DNA from: Vibrio ulleungensis
GTDB lineage: Bacteria > Pseudomonadota > Gammaproteobacteria > Enterobacterales > Vibrionaceae
Assembly (NCBI RefSeq): GCF_016900875.1
Contig: NZ_JAFEUM010000005.1
Span: 124,001 to 188,000, forward strand
DNA: 64,000 nucleotides
Direction of reading: 5' to 3'
A program made the translations under genes and the position numbers. Below the pieces are notes generated by a model that worked only from the letters and a program-made list of their open reading frames with translations, did not search any database and was not told the DNA's origin. Numbering within the stretch: the stretch's first letter is position 1; every line of letters starts with the position of its first letter. Positions 28,084 to 37,028 of this stretch are shown one piece after another.

Positions 28084-29058
28084 TTACTCGATCAATGCTA
28101 ATACTTCTGAAAAAGTATGCCGGCTCTGTTCAATGTGCATTTTTGCACTGTGTGATATTGGCTCAATCTTGGTGGTTTCTTTAAAGCTCAATAGCGACGC
28201 TAATCCAAGCTGCTGTTCATGAGCGGAGTACATAGCTTGTTGAATGGCTAATCGTTCCAATCCACCCAAACGCGTAGAGGTTAGCATTAAACTTCTAGGG
28301 AAAGGGTTAGTTTCACTGATGATACTCAGTGACTCTGAGACCTTTTTTGGTACGGTGCTTTTGTCTGCCCAATCAATATGGCTAAATGCCGCCGCTTCTA
28401 CCCGCTTATGATAAACCCAAATGGACATATTGAGTTCATTGGCGTTGTTAAGCTGCTGTTTGATAAACAAGTATCCGACTTTGTCAGGGTCGGGACGTTG
28501 ACTGATAGAGGAGAGCTTTTGCAGTGAGATCCCGTTGGCAATAAGATGACTCGCGGGTAAAAAAAAAGCACTGGTTGAAGAGGGCTTTTCAAAAACGATC
28601 GTTTTGCCTTTCAGTTGTTCTAACTCGCTGATATTGCTATCGCGTCGAGTAAAAATTACCGATGTATAATCCGCGGAGTTTTGCTTCCAGCGTAGCCCAG
28701 ATAGTTCGACAGAGCTGTTCGATTCAAAATAGAGCGCAGAATACAATGTGGAGGTAATAAGTTGAACGTCGCCGTTTTCAATACGTTGTATCATCTCCTC
28801 GGCAGTCGCGGTCACAATGACGCGACCATGTGTGTAACCGAAGTGAGTAAGTTGAGCGGCCATATAATCGGCGAATGGGGTAGCAGACTTAATTTTGTTT
28901 TTAGGCTTGTCTGAAATGATGCCAATGGTAAACGGTTTGCTCTGCACAACGCCATCGCTAGACAATGCACTCGCGTTAACGACATTGTGCATCATAATCA
29001 AAGCCATCAGTAGAGCGCAAAAAACTCGACTTGCCACAACACCATCCTTAGTATCCAT
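28084..29058 (-). CDS. PhnD-like periplasmic binding protein
   Basis: This exported protein of about 324 aa resembles phosphate/phosphonate-type binding proteins (PhnD family). Visible segments are FTIGIISDKPKNKIKSATPFADYMAAQL, LITSTLYSALYFE, and LEQLKGKTIVFEKPSSTSAFFLPA. No ABC permease or ATPase is nearby. Instead it is the first gene of an operon with a GGDEF-EAL receptor, which suggests a sensory accessory protein. The start at 29058 gives a clean signal peptide (ASRVFCALLMALIMMHNVVNA); an upstream ATG at 29100 overlaps a likely promoter (TATAGT). Confidence 0.8.
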   Translation of the reverse strand: MDTKDGVVASRVFCALLMALIMMHNVVNASALSSDGVVQSKPFTIGIISDKPKNKIKSATPFADYMAAQLTHFGYTHGRVIVTATAEEMIQRIENGDVQLITSTLYSALYFESNSSVELSGLRWKQNSADYTSVIFTRRDSNISELEQLKGKTIVFEKPSSTSAFFLPASHLIANGISLQKLSSISQRPDPDKVGYLFIKQQLNNANELNMSIWVYHKRVEAAAFSHIDWADKSTVPKKVSESLSIISETNPFPRSLMLTSTRLGGLERLAIQQAMYSAHEQQLGLASLLSFKETTKIEPISHSAKMHIEQSRHTFSEVLALIE

Positions 29059-29134
29059 ATAAAGCACACTATAACATACCGAATGATGCACCGTAAACAT
29101 TGTTGAGTTGCAAGCTCAATGTCTCTATTTACAG

Positions 29135-29353
29135 TTACGAGCGGCGAGTTTCAGGGGGCAGTAACGGGTAAACGAGCTTTTCTAGTCCCTCTATTTTTAG
29201 CGCTAATGAAAGCTTCATTAGGTCGCCCAACTCACCTTTTGGAAACTCTGATTTATTAGCAAACCATAATAAATACTCTTCAGGCAAAAGTATGATTGGC
29301 CTGCCCGCAAATCGCCCATAAGGCATTTTAGTTTCGGCCAATTTGATCAGCAT
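29135..29353 (-). CDS. DUF3820 family protein
   Basis: This small cytoplasmic protein of about 72 aa has the DUF3820 signature KMPYGRFAGRPIILLPEEYLLWFANK. The family is common in Vibrionales and related bacteria; some members are called putative quorum-sensing-regulated virulence factors, and the biochemical role is unknown. The start is uncertain. The ATG at 29353 has no good ribosome site, and TTG codons at 29368 or 29380 (the latter overlapping the NnrU stop) would give the few extra N-terminal residues usual in the family. Confidence 0.78.
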   Translation of the reverse strand: MLIKLAETKMPYGRFAGRPIILLPEEYLLWFANKSEFPKGELGDLMKLSLALKIEGLEKLVYPLLPPETRRS

Positions 29354-29372
29354 CTGTTTATTGAGCAATGAA

Positions 29373-29942
29373 TCAGACAATGGGGAGACCCGCGATGTAT
29401 TTGTGTAGAAACACGGCGACAATAGCGTAGAGAACAAGGGAAATCACTAAGGTCAGTGCCTCTCGAGGCCAACTGTAGATTAGCGTTGGCTTATCCCATT
29501 TACCGTCGCGCTTATTAATAAAAATGATGCTTAACTCGGCCCATATTAGTAATCCGCCAAAAAGGATCACGGAGCGAGCTTCGCCATTAGATAAAAGGTG
29601 TGCAAAAGCCCAAATGGCCACAGCTGTCAATTGAGGGTGACGGATCCACTGTTTTATGCGCGTTCCTTTAGACTGAGATGCGCCAAGTAGGATAAAGGAA
29701 ACCATCATCAGCAGCATGGTTACATGGCGTAGGCCAACAGAAGGTATGTACCAGATCTCGGGTAACGTTGAACGCCAACCAAACACGATGAACAGCAACG
29801 AAGCCAAAATAGTGAGGGCGAACAACCCTTTGTATTTACTTTCACCGTGTTGCTCAATCCATTGGCTGCGTTTTTGAGGTGCAGCGGAAGGGATAAGATG
29901 AGCAATACTCCAAAGAAGTACTCCGAACGTTAGAAGTATCAT
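29373..29942 (-). CDS. NnrU family membrane protein
   Basis: This 189-aa inner-membrane protein has about five hydrophobic segments. It matches the NnrU family, which shares an ancestor with isoprenylcysteine carboxyl methyltransferases: WSIAHLIPSAAPQKR, YKGLFALTILASLLFIVFGWRS, WIRHPQLTAVAIWAFAHLLSNGE. NnrU was named in nitrite/nitric-oxide metabolism, but no denitrification gene lies nearby and the present role is unknown. It is followed by the DUF3820 gene with nearly no gap. Confidence 0.85.
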   Translation of the reverse strand: MILLTFGVLLWSIAHLIPSAAPQKRSQWIEQHGESKYKGLFALTILASLLFIVFGWRSTLPEIWYIPSVGLRHVTMLLMMVSFILLGASQSKGTRIKQWIRHPQLTAVAIWAFAHLLSNGEARSVILFGGLLIWAELSIIFINKRDGKWDKPTLIYSWPREALTLVISLVLYAIVAVFLHKYIAGLPIV

Positions 29943-30053
29943 TTTGATTTCCTTATCATTTGCTAGAACTTCATCCTAACTCAATGCAGTGTCGATTTCT
30001 TGAGGGCAGCAGGCAAAATTCCAATCAATATGGATCTAAAAAAGCATGGCAAG

Positions 30054-30614
30054 CTAGAAGTTTTTCCCGATGCTCAGCTGAATGCCGTCATAGCTGTTAT
30101 AAAAGTCACTCAAACCGGTGTCGGCGACACTGATGAGATACTCTCCTTTAACCCAAAAGTTGTCACCAATGTCCCATTGAATTCCGCCACCAATGTTAAA
30201 CAAAACGCCGCTCTCGTTACCGTCTCTTGCACCATCACTGTATAAATTGGCGATGGTATATAAGCCACTTGCTCGCCCGTATAAACTAAAGGGCGTATCA
30301 AATAACGGTCCAGTGGAGGCTAGGCCAGATAGGCCAAAGGTGTAATAGGACAAACTGACTTCGGCATTATCCGCAGAGTTGTCGATCTCACTCTCTGAAT
30401 AGCGAAATAACCCTTCAACAGCAAAGTGTTGACTGAAATTATGCCCCCAACCTAAGCCAAAACTGGGTTGGATAGAGGTCTCGCCAAAATCGGGGGTATC
30501 AAAACCGACATTGCCTAATGAAAAATAGACGTAATCGTTAGGGTACGGTTTGATAGCCGCGCTAAGTGAAAATGAGGCTATCGCCAAACTCACGCACACA
30601 ATTTTCTTAATCAT
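30054..30614 (-). CDS. Small outer-membrane beta-barrel protein
   Basis: This protein of about 186 aa has a signal peptide (MIKKIVCVSLAIASFSLSAA). The rest has the alternating pattern of an eight-stranded OmpA/OmpX-like barrel, e.g. SFGLGWGHNFSQHFAVEGLFRYSE and FNIGGGIQWDIGDNFWVKGEYLIS, ending in a C-terminal aromatic (GKNF). The ATG at 30614 is preferred because AAAGGA is correctly placed before it. Function is not known. It may be a structural or adhesion barrel. Confidence 0.8.
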   Translation of the reverse strand: MIKKIVCVSLAIASFSLSAAIKPYPNDYVYFSLGNVGFDTPDFGETSIQPSFGLGWGHNFSQHFAVEGLFRYSESEIDNSADNAEVSLSYYTFGLSGLASTGPLFDTPFSLYGRASGLYTIANLYSDGARDGNESGVLFNIGGGIQWDIGDNFWVKGEYLISVADTGLSDFYNSYDGIQLSIGKNF

Positions 30615-30695
30615 CAATGATCCTTTGTCCATATTGAGCGGTTATGCCTATGAGTTTAAAACAAAAAGAACACAAAGGTTGAGGTTTTTATGCTT

Positions 30696-30727
30696 TTGGG
30701 GTCAGAGTCAATTGACTCTGACCCCAA
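30696..30727. repeat. REP-like 32-bp perfect palindrome
   Basis: A perfect palindrome (half-site TTGGGGTCAGAGTCAA, centred between 30711 and 30712) lies between divergent genes, so it is not a shared terminator. GGGGTCAGAGT-type palindromes are, as I recall, scattered in many gammaproteobacterial genomes and associated with REP/RAYT (IS200-like) transposases. A single copy is visible here, so mobility is inferred. Confidence 0.6.
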
Positions 30728-30780
30728 GATATTTGTTAATGAGAGAGTGATAGTCATTTTAACCGGTAGGGAGCTGCACC

Positions 30781-31665
30781 ATGTCGTTATCCATTACACA
30801 AATCGAAGCGCTGAGTTTAGTTGCTGAGTTTGGTTCGGTATCGGAAGCGGCGCGGCAATCTGGCTACACGCGGACTAAGTTGAGTATGGCGTTAAAAGCA
30901 TTGGAGTCTGAGCTTGATACGCAGCTCCTAGAGCGCACTGGTAACCATATTGAGTTGTCGGAGGCGGGCAAGGCGATTCAGCGAGATTGCCAGAGCATTC
31001 TGAGCGCAACCCAACGGATCAGACAAACCTGTAAACAAGTTAAAGGGGAATTCAAAGCCGAAATTTGGATTGCTCGTGACGACTCTCTTCCCGACGATTT
31101 CTGGCAGGATCTTGCCCATCAATTGAATCATAAGTTTCCCGCGACCTCGTTTAATATCATACTCGCTTCAACGGGGGACTTAGCCAACTTAGTTGAAACC
31201 GAGCAAGTGGATTTTGCGTTTGGTGTGGATTATGAGCGCGCTGATGACCCCCGTTTAATCTCGAGTCCATTAGGTAAGATCCGTATGATGTCGGTGTGCA
31301 GCGCCGAGAATCACCTAGGCCGGATGCGCCGTGTGACAGACGACGTTCTAAGAGAAGAAATGCAAGCGTTAATGGTGTATCTCAACGAGAAAGACAACCC
31401 CGATCTCGCACCATTTTCGCGCCACTATATTGGTTTTTCTAGTTTCGATTACATCCTTTCTACCATCCAAACCGAGAATGCTTGGGGCGTTATGCCCGAG
31501 CCACTGATCAGAGAGCTGCTTCGTGAACGCTCGCTTGTAGTGATAAAGCATACCTATGGATTAATCCAAGAAAACTACTGCATGTTTGCCTCGGCTGGGA
31601 TCAGCGAGCACCCAGGTATGAACTGGCTTTCTGATAAACTCAGCGACTACTTATTTGACTTCTAA
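30781..31665 (+). CDS. LysR-family transcriptional regulator
   Basis: This 294-aa regulator has an N-terminal winged helix-turn-helix (TQIEALSLVAEFGSVSEAARQSGYTRTKLSMALKALESELDTQLLER) and a periplasmic-binding-like effector domain. An AGGGAG ribosome site precedes the ATG. It is not clearly divergent from a target operon. The CDF transporter gene follows about 190 bp downstream, and the beta-barrel gene is divergent 166 bp upstream. Its ligand and targets are unknown. Confidence 0.88.
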   Translation: MSLSITQIEALSLVAEFGSVSEAARQSGYTRTKLSMALKALESELDTQLLERTGNHIELSEAGKAIQRDCQSILSATQRIRQTCKQVKGEFKAEIWIARDDSLPDDFWQDLAHQLNHKFPATSFNIILASTGDLANLVETEQVDFAFGVDYERADDPRLISSPLGKIRMMSVCSAENHLGRMRRVTDDVLREEMQALMVYLNEKDNPDLAPFSRHYIGFSSFDYILSTIQTENAWGVMPEPLIRELLRERSLVVIKHTYGLIQENYCMFASAGISEHPGMNWLSDKLSDYLFDF

Positions 31666-31855
31666 GCTAAGCAATTCAGTCACTGTCAATAATGCTGACA
31701 CCTAAATTTTCACTTAACGTATTGATATTTAATGATTTAGAAAAAGGTCATGGTGCCAATTCCAAAGTGAGATGCGGTTGACGCTTGTTCGCTGCTCACA
31801 ACTCGCTCAGTATAGTTTTTACTTAAACACCGTAATTTTCGGTAAAGGAAAGACC

Positions 31856-32746
31856 ATGAGCCCTACTCATCAGCACTTAGAGCATAAAGTATTGCGCTTT
31901 TCATCGCTGCTCGCCGCCGCGTTTGCAGTGGGTGGGTTGGTGATAGGAATACTGCTCGGATCCATTGTTATCGTCTTTGATGGTGTGTACTCGCTGGTCA
32001 GTCTGCTGTTAACTTTGTTGTCACTGGCTACAGCAAAGGTTATTCATGCACCTCGTGACGCCCATTTTCCCAACGGTCGCGCTGTGTTAGAGCCTCTAGT
32101 GATTGCGATTAAAGGTGCGGTAATTATGGGGGTAGTGATTTACTCCATGTACAGCGCCGTCCAAGCTCTGTTTAGTGGTGGTGTAAGCCTAAATATTGGT
32201 GTGGCGAGCGGTTTTGCTTTGGTTAATATCCTTGGGTGTGCGTACGCTTGGAAAAAAATACAAGTGATGAGTAAGAGCCATCAATCGGGTTTGATGGATG
32301 CTGAGGCCAAGCAGTGGAAGATGGACACGATCTTAAGCGTTGCTGTAGGAGCAGGCTTTTTGATGGCCTGGGCGATCACCCACACTACTTTTGCTCAATA
32401 CGCTGTTTACGCCGATCCCGTAATGATGCTGCTAATTTCTGGGTACTTTATCAAAGTACCTCTGGAAATGATGGTAGGTTCGGGTCGTGAACTGCTACAA
32501 ATGTCCCCCAATGAAGAGCTAGTAGAAGAAGTGCAGCAGAGTGTCGATGCAATAGACCAAACGCATAATGTGACGCTAAGCAGTGTGTTGAAAGTTGGGC
32601 CTGAGCTGCGTATTGAACTGTCGGTTAAACCTCAGGCAAACAGGGTCATGGCGTCCGACGAGCTGCATAGAATGAAAGCTGCCCTGAATCGAACGCTCGC
32701 AAAAGTGCCTTTAGACGTAAAGCTTACTGTTAACATGGCTTCTTAG
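31856..32746 (+). CDS. Cation diffusion facilitator transporter
   Basis: This 296-aa inner-membrane protein has the CDF layout: six membrane segments in the first about 200 residues (FDGVYSLVSLLLTLLSLA, with the metal-site D of the second segment, and AEAKQWKMDTILSVAVGAG) and a cytoplasmic C-terminal domain. CDF proteins export Zn, Co, Fe or Mn by proton antiport. The specificity is not clear, because the second-segment motif differs from the classic HxxxD of zinc exporters. AAGGA before the ATG at 31856 supports this start over a longer upstream form. Confidence 0.85.
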   Translation: MSPTHQHLEHKVLRFSSLLAAAFAVGGLVIGILLGSIVIVFDGVYSLVSLLLTLLSLATAKVIHAPRDAHFPNGRAVLEPLVIAIKGAVIMGVVIYSMYSAVQALFSGGVSLNIGVASGFALVNILGCAYAWKKIQVMSKSHQSGLMDAEAKQWKMDTILSVAVGAGFLMAWAITHTTFAQYAVYADPVMMLLISGYFIKVPLEMMVGSGRELLQMSPNEELVEEVQQSVDAIDQTHNVTLSSVLKVGPELRIELSVKPQANRVMASDELHRMKAALNRTLAKVPLDVKLTVNMAS

Positions 32747-32874
32747 TTTCTCTATTAAACCCTGCTCAATAGAGGAGGGCCGCAGAGCGCCTTTGTTGGT
32801 TTGCTATATCTTTAATTGAGTGCCATCTTATTAATAAATAACCCGTTTAACTGCTCTTAACAGTAGGCATAACT

Positions 32875-33879
32875 ATGACAAACCCAAAAATTCCACTTGT
32901 GTCCAAAGAGAGTGTTGAGTTTTTTGCATCGATGTTTAAAGAGCTGGATCAACGCAGTTACGACTTGCTGCGAAAGGCAACGCTTCCCAACGATATCCAT
33001 AAAGAGACAAATTACCTATGTTTGCCTGAATCAAGTCTTAAGAACTTTATGGAAGTGCTTGGGGAGAGTCTTGAAAACGATAGATTGGGCATTGTATTTC
33101 TTCGAAGCTGCAGAGAAACCTTCATTCCTAAAATGGTTGGAGTGTTGACCCAAAATCAGTCCCTAAAAGCTGCGCTTGAAGAATTCTGTGAAGTGTTAAA
33201 ACAAGAGTCGACAGGCGCGCACGTATGTGTCGAAAACTCCGGTGGGAAATGGTGGTTGGTTCGGCATAAAAGTAAGTCAGACGAAGTGTGGTTCAAATAT
33301 GCAGAAATGTTTTCGGTGATGTTTATGGCCGAGCTGCTTCGCGTATTAACCAGCAATCGGTGGACTCCAACGATAATCGGCATCCAAGACTCATCGGCAG
33401 AAGACTTCAAGAAACTACCAACGTTAGGCAAAGCAACCTTCAGCGTTGAACGCCCAGTTACAGCCCTTGAAATTCCTCAACCATTGATCGACTTACCGAT
33501 TAATCTTCAAAGTGTCGAACAATCAAAGCTACTCCTTGGTCAACTCGATTTGGGTGAAGAGGCGTCTTACGTCGATCAGTTTCGTCTCGCGATGCGGCCA
33601 TACCTATCGATGGGTAAATTGCCCATAACACTGGCTGCTCAGATTCTTAGAACCAACGTAAGAACGCTGCAAAGAAAGTTAAAAAAAGAAGATCGAATCT
33701 ACCAAGAGCTCATTGAAGAAATGGTGTTTGATGAGATAAAAGAATGCCTAACGAGTACTGACTTTCCTGTGACCCAAGTTGCAAGTCAGTTTGGCTACTC
33801 CGACTCTGCGCACTTTGGGCGCAGCTTCAAGCGTGTCACTGGGTTGACCCCAACTCAGTATCGAGCACAAAGAGCTTAA
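32875..33879 (+). CDS. AraC-family regulator with Arabinose_bd-type domain
   Basis: This 334-aa regulator has an N-terminal domain of the type PF12625 (found in OruR/ArgR-like AraC proteins, including FFASMFKELDQRSYDLLRKATLP) and a C-terminal AraC helix-turn-helix pair (LPITLAAQILRTNVRTLQRKLKKED and VTQVASQFGYSDSAHFGRSFKRVTG). It is upstream of, and in the same direction as, the OprB-type porin and amidohydrolase genes, which are plausible targets. The inducer is unknown. Confidence 0.87.
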   Translation: MTNPKIPLVSKESVEFFASMFKELDQRSYDLLRKATLPNDIHKETNYLCLPESSLKNFMEVLGESLENDRLGIVFLRSCRETFIPKMVGVLTQNQSLKAALEEFCEVLKQESTGAHVCVENSGGKWWLVRHKSKSDEVWFKYAEMFSVMFMAELLRVLTSNRWTPTIIGIQDSSAEDFKKLPTLGKATFSVERPVTALEIPQPLIDLPINLQSVEQSKLLLGQLDLGEEASYVDQFRLAMRPYLSMGKLPITLAAQILRTNVRTLQRKLKKEDRIYQELIEEMVFDEIKECLTSTDFPVTQVASQFGYSDSAHFGRSFKRVTGLTPTQYRAQRA

Positions 33880-34244
33880 CCATCCTTACCCGTCAAAATT
33901 TAGTGGTGCTATACCGCGGTTGTTTCGCTCGCGTAATTAACACCGATCTGCGGTTTGCTTTTACCCCCTTAGCGAACAACAAATTGAGTGACTTACTGTG
34001 TCGTCAAATGGCTGTTGTAATGCACTCTCTAAAACTCTACCTTTATTAACAATGATGTTACATATTCACGAGAATCATATTGTTATGCCCAATCCCAAAC
34101 GTTAGAAAGTTAGGGGAGCGCTAAACCAGCGGCTAACACCACCGTAAAGTCTTTATGTGTCACTGCGCCCATTAATTGCTAATAGACGGAGTGCGACTAA
34201 GATTTAGAGAATGGATCTCTATGTTAACAAAGGATATTTTTAGA
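33880..34244. other. Intergenic, no gene seen
   Basis: This 365-bp gap between the AraC regulator and the porin gene should carry the porin promoter and possible regulator sites. I see no convincing ORF, RNA or strong hairpin. Confidence 0.4.
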
Positions 34245-35498
34245 ATGACATGGACTCGTTCAAACGCAGCACCGACGCTCATCGGAATGGTCATTTCCTG
34301 CTCCGCCCTGTCATCATTCGCGATTGCGGCTAACTTTGAAAGCCCAGACTCAGTCGAGAGCACCATCGCACAGCAAAAAGCGCAGCAGCTTAGTTGGCGT
34401 GAAAACTTGGCGAATAATGGATTTACATTTGGTGCCGACTATTTTGCTTTAGGACTCACATCTGGTGACGGTTCCGATGGTCAGTCTGTCGATGCATCCT
34501 CTGGTGTCGCTAGGTTGTATGGCGCTTGGAGTTTAACGCCGAGCGGGCGACTAGTATGGAAAGTTGAACATCGCCACGCCTATGGCAGTAGCACCCCTAA
34601 GAACTATGCGTTTATTGACAATTTTTCTGGTAATGAAGGCTTGGGTTACGCTGGGTTGATTGCACCTGCGTTTAGCGACCAAGGGTTTCGCGTCACCGAT
34701 TTAAACTGGAAACAGACCATCAACGATGGCAGAGGAACCCTCATAGTTGGTTGGCAAGACGTGACTAACTATGTAGACGTGTATGCGCTAGCGAGTCCGT
34801 GGTCTGGGTTTACTAACCTGTCCTTCTCTACAGGCTCTGGGGCTATGGGGCTTCCAGACGATGGGATATTAGCTCTGTCTGCAGGACACATGATAAGTGA
34901 TCAGTATTATGTGGTTGCAGGTATTGCCGATGCCAACGGCAAGTCGGACGATATTTTCGATGGCTTTAGTACGGTGTTTGGTAGTGACGCTGCCTATTTC
35001 ACCACTTTGGAGTTGGGCTGGACAGCCTCACAAGAGCAAATCTATACCGACAATGTCCACGTTACGTTTTGGCACTTTGGTGAAGGTACTCGGCACAACC
35101 TCAATTATCCAACACCAGGCTATACCGATGGTGGTAAGGGGATAAACTTTTCTTGGAGCCAGTTCTTCACACCACAGATTATGCCCTTTGTTCGTGGAGG
35201 ATATTCACAAGGACAAGTTGCGCTCTACGATAAATCGCTCAGTGCAGGGTTAGGTTATTTCGGTCTGGGAAGCGCAAATAATAATTTGGGGTTTGCGTTT
35301 AACTGGTCTGAAATCAACGAAGAGATTTTGCAGCCGATTGCACATTCTGAACAGCAGTGGACCACCGAGCTCTACTACAACATGCAATTTGGAGACTATG
35401 TCCAGATTACACCGGACATTCAGTACATTAAGGATCCATCTTTTTCAAATGAAAGTAGCGCGTGGGTGTTTGGTGTAAGAGCAAGACTGTTTATTTAG
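34245..35498 (+). CDS. OprB-like carbohydrate porin
   Basis: This 417-aa outer-membrane protein has a signal peptide (MTWTRSNAAPTLIGMVISCSALSSFAIAA). Its body resembles the OprB carbohydrate-selective porin family: SGVARLYGAWSLTPSGRLVWKVEHRHAYG, SDQGFRVTDLNWKQTIND, ending in WVFGVRARLFI with a C-terminal aromatic-flanked strand. The ATG at 34245 with AAAGGA about 11 nt upstream is chosen over ATG 34221. It is followed 69 bp downstream by an exported amidohydrolase gene, so it may admit that enzyme's substrate. Confidence 0.78.
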   Translation: MTWTRSNAAPTLIGMVISCSALSSFAIAANFESPDSVESTIAQQKAQQLSWRENLANNGFTFGADYFALGLTSGDGSDGQSVDASSGVARLYGAWSLTPSGRLVWKVEHRHAYGSSTPKNYAFIDNFSGNEGLGYAGLIAPAFSDQGFRVTDLNWKQTINDGRGTLIVGWQDVTNYVDVYALASPWSGFTNLSFSTGSGAMGLPDDGILALSAGHMISDQYYVVAGIADANGKSDDIFDGFSTVFGSDAAYFTTLELGWTASQEQIYTDNVHVTFWHFGEGTRHNLNYPTPGYTDGGKGINFSWSQFFTPQIMPFVRGGYSQGQVALYDKSLSAGLGYFGLGSANNNLGFAFNWSEINEEILQPIAHSEQQWTTELYYNMQFGDYVQITPDIQYIKDPSFSNESSAWVFGVRARLFI

Positions 35499-35567
35499 CA
35501 CGATTGATCGCCAAACGAGCATCGCGTCTTGTTGGGCCTAGTTTCGATTTTCAAAAGGGACATTGAA

Positions 35568-36950
35568 ATGAAAAAAACTCTACTCGCTTCATCACTGGCT
35601 ATGATTGCCACTTTCACTTATGCAGCAGAAGAAGCACTCGCCTTACCTCAGACTCTGTTTCAAAATGTCGACATCTTCAATGGAACAGAAAACACACTGT
35701 ACCAAGACCATTTTGTATTGGTCGAAGGCAACAAAATCGCGTCTATTTCTGATGCTGCAATAGAGGTTCGCGAAGACGCCGTTATCATTGATGGCAGTGG
35801 CAAAACCTTAACCCCAGGATTTATTGAAGCGCATGCTCATTTGATGTTAATGGGGCCAAGCTTACCCGCCATGGAGTCGAGCGTCACATGGGAAGACTTC
35901 GCCATTCACGGAACTCGGATGGCCGAAATGTACTTAATGCAAGGGTTTACCACCGTGCGTGATGCGGGTGGAGCCAATGGTGGCTTACGTAGAGCAATTG
36001 ATGCAGGACAGATCGTTGGGCCTCGTTACTACCCATCTGGTGCGTTTCTCAGTACGCGTGGCGGGCATGCCGATTTCGCAAACTATACTGCCCCCGTTGG
36101 TGAGCAGACCAACTTTGGTCGTTTAAATATGGCGCAAGAAGTCGACAGTGTTGCCGAGGTGAACAAGTTCGCGCGCAATAATTTTCGAATGGGTGCAACG
36201 CAGTTAAAGTATATGCAGTCTGGCGGGGTAGTATCGGCGTTTGACCCGTGGCAATTACTCGCAGGCTCTCCAGAAGAAATTGCGGCGGCTGTGGCGGTTG
36301 CAGACTCTTATGGCAGTTATGTCATGGCGCACTCCTACAGAAAAGAGGCCATCATCGGCGCTCTAAACTCTGGCGTTCGCTCCATTGAACACGGCTTTAT
36401 GTTTGATTGTGAAATCTCAGACTTAATGAAAGAGAAAGGCGCGTATATTACAACAAACCTAACGGCCTTTGATCCTAACCTCCTTGAGATCCCTGCAATC
36501 AAAAATGTACCAGCTAGTCTTGCTAAAGCCAAGTCGGCGTCAGCTGCCTTTGAAGACTACATCCCGAACATGAAAAAGTGTCCTGCGCCAAGAGCGTTCC
36601 AAACCGACTGCGTAGGCTCAGTGGACGCGTGTAATATCCAGATTGCCTATGAGAAGAAACTCAATAACGACTTCTTTGGCGCATTCGAATCGATGAAAAC
36701 CCTCACATCCGTTGGAGGGGAATTGGTGGCGTTGTCAGGTGATTTCATGAATCCATACCCAGAGGCTAAGTTGGGTGTGATTGAGGTTGGCGCATATGCC
36801 GATGTTTTACTACTCGATGGTAACCCGTTGGAGGATTTCTCAGTGGTGGGTACCGGTGAGAAATGGTTTGGCGCCGAGAAGCGTCCAGAGTCGCCAGACT
36901 CCATCAAGTTGATAATGAAAGATGGCGTTATATACAAAAACAGTCTTTAA
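35568..36950 (+). CDS. Exported amidohydrolase family enzyme
   Basis: This 460-aa metal-dependent amidohydrolase has a signal peptide (MKKTLLASSLAMIATFTYAAEE). The N-terminal metal motif HxH is visible in GFIEAHAHLMLMG, with GFTTVRDAGGANGG after it, a likely metal His in YVMAHSYRKEA and IEHGFMFD, and the closing ALSGDFMNPY and GAYADVLLLDGNPLED blocks. Exported members (imidazolonepropionase-like) cleave dipeptides or cyclic amides. The substrate is unknown. Four Cys residues cluster at about residues 338-362, unusual for the family. A good AAGGG ribosome site fixes the start. Confidence 0.85.
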   Translation: MKKTLLASSLAMIATFTYAAEEALALPQTLFQNVDIFNGTENTLYQDHFVLVEGNKIASISDAAIEVREDAVIIDGSGKTLTPGFIEAHAHLMLMGPSLPAMESSVTWEDFAIHGTRMAEMYLMQGFTTVRDAGGANGGLRRAIDAGQIVGPRYYPSGAFLSTRGGHADFANYTAPVGEQTNFGRLNMAQEVDSVAEVNKFARNNFRMGATQLKYMQSGGVVSAFDPWQLLAGSPEEIAAAVAVADSYGSYVMAHSYRKEAIIGALNSGVRSIEHGFMFDCEISDLMKEKGAYITTNLTAFDPNLLEIPAIKNVPASLAKAKSASAAFEDYIPNMKKCPAPRAFQTDCVGSVDACNIQIAYEKKLNNDFFGAFESMKTLTSVGGELVALSGDFMNPYPEAKLGVIEVGAYADVLLLDGNPLEDFSVVGTGEKWFGAEKRPESPDSIKLIMKDGVIYKNSL

Positions 36951-36960
36951 GTGGCCAATC

Positions 36961-36988
36961 GCCCATCGGAGCTTTTGCACCGATGGGC
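36961..36988 (+). other. Hairpin after amidohydrolase stop
   Basis: A perfect 9-bp stem GCCCATCGG (36961-36969) / CCGATGGGC (36980-36988) begins 10 bp after the stop. There is no T run. It may attenuate or stabilise the mRNA and supports a downstream start for the DUF3299 gene. Confidence 0.5.
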
Positions 36989-37028
36989 CGTGAGGTTTAG
37001 AAGCAATACAGATTCGTGGGCTAACATA

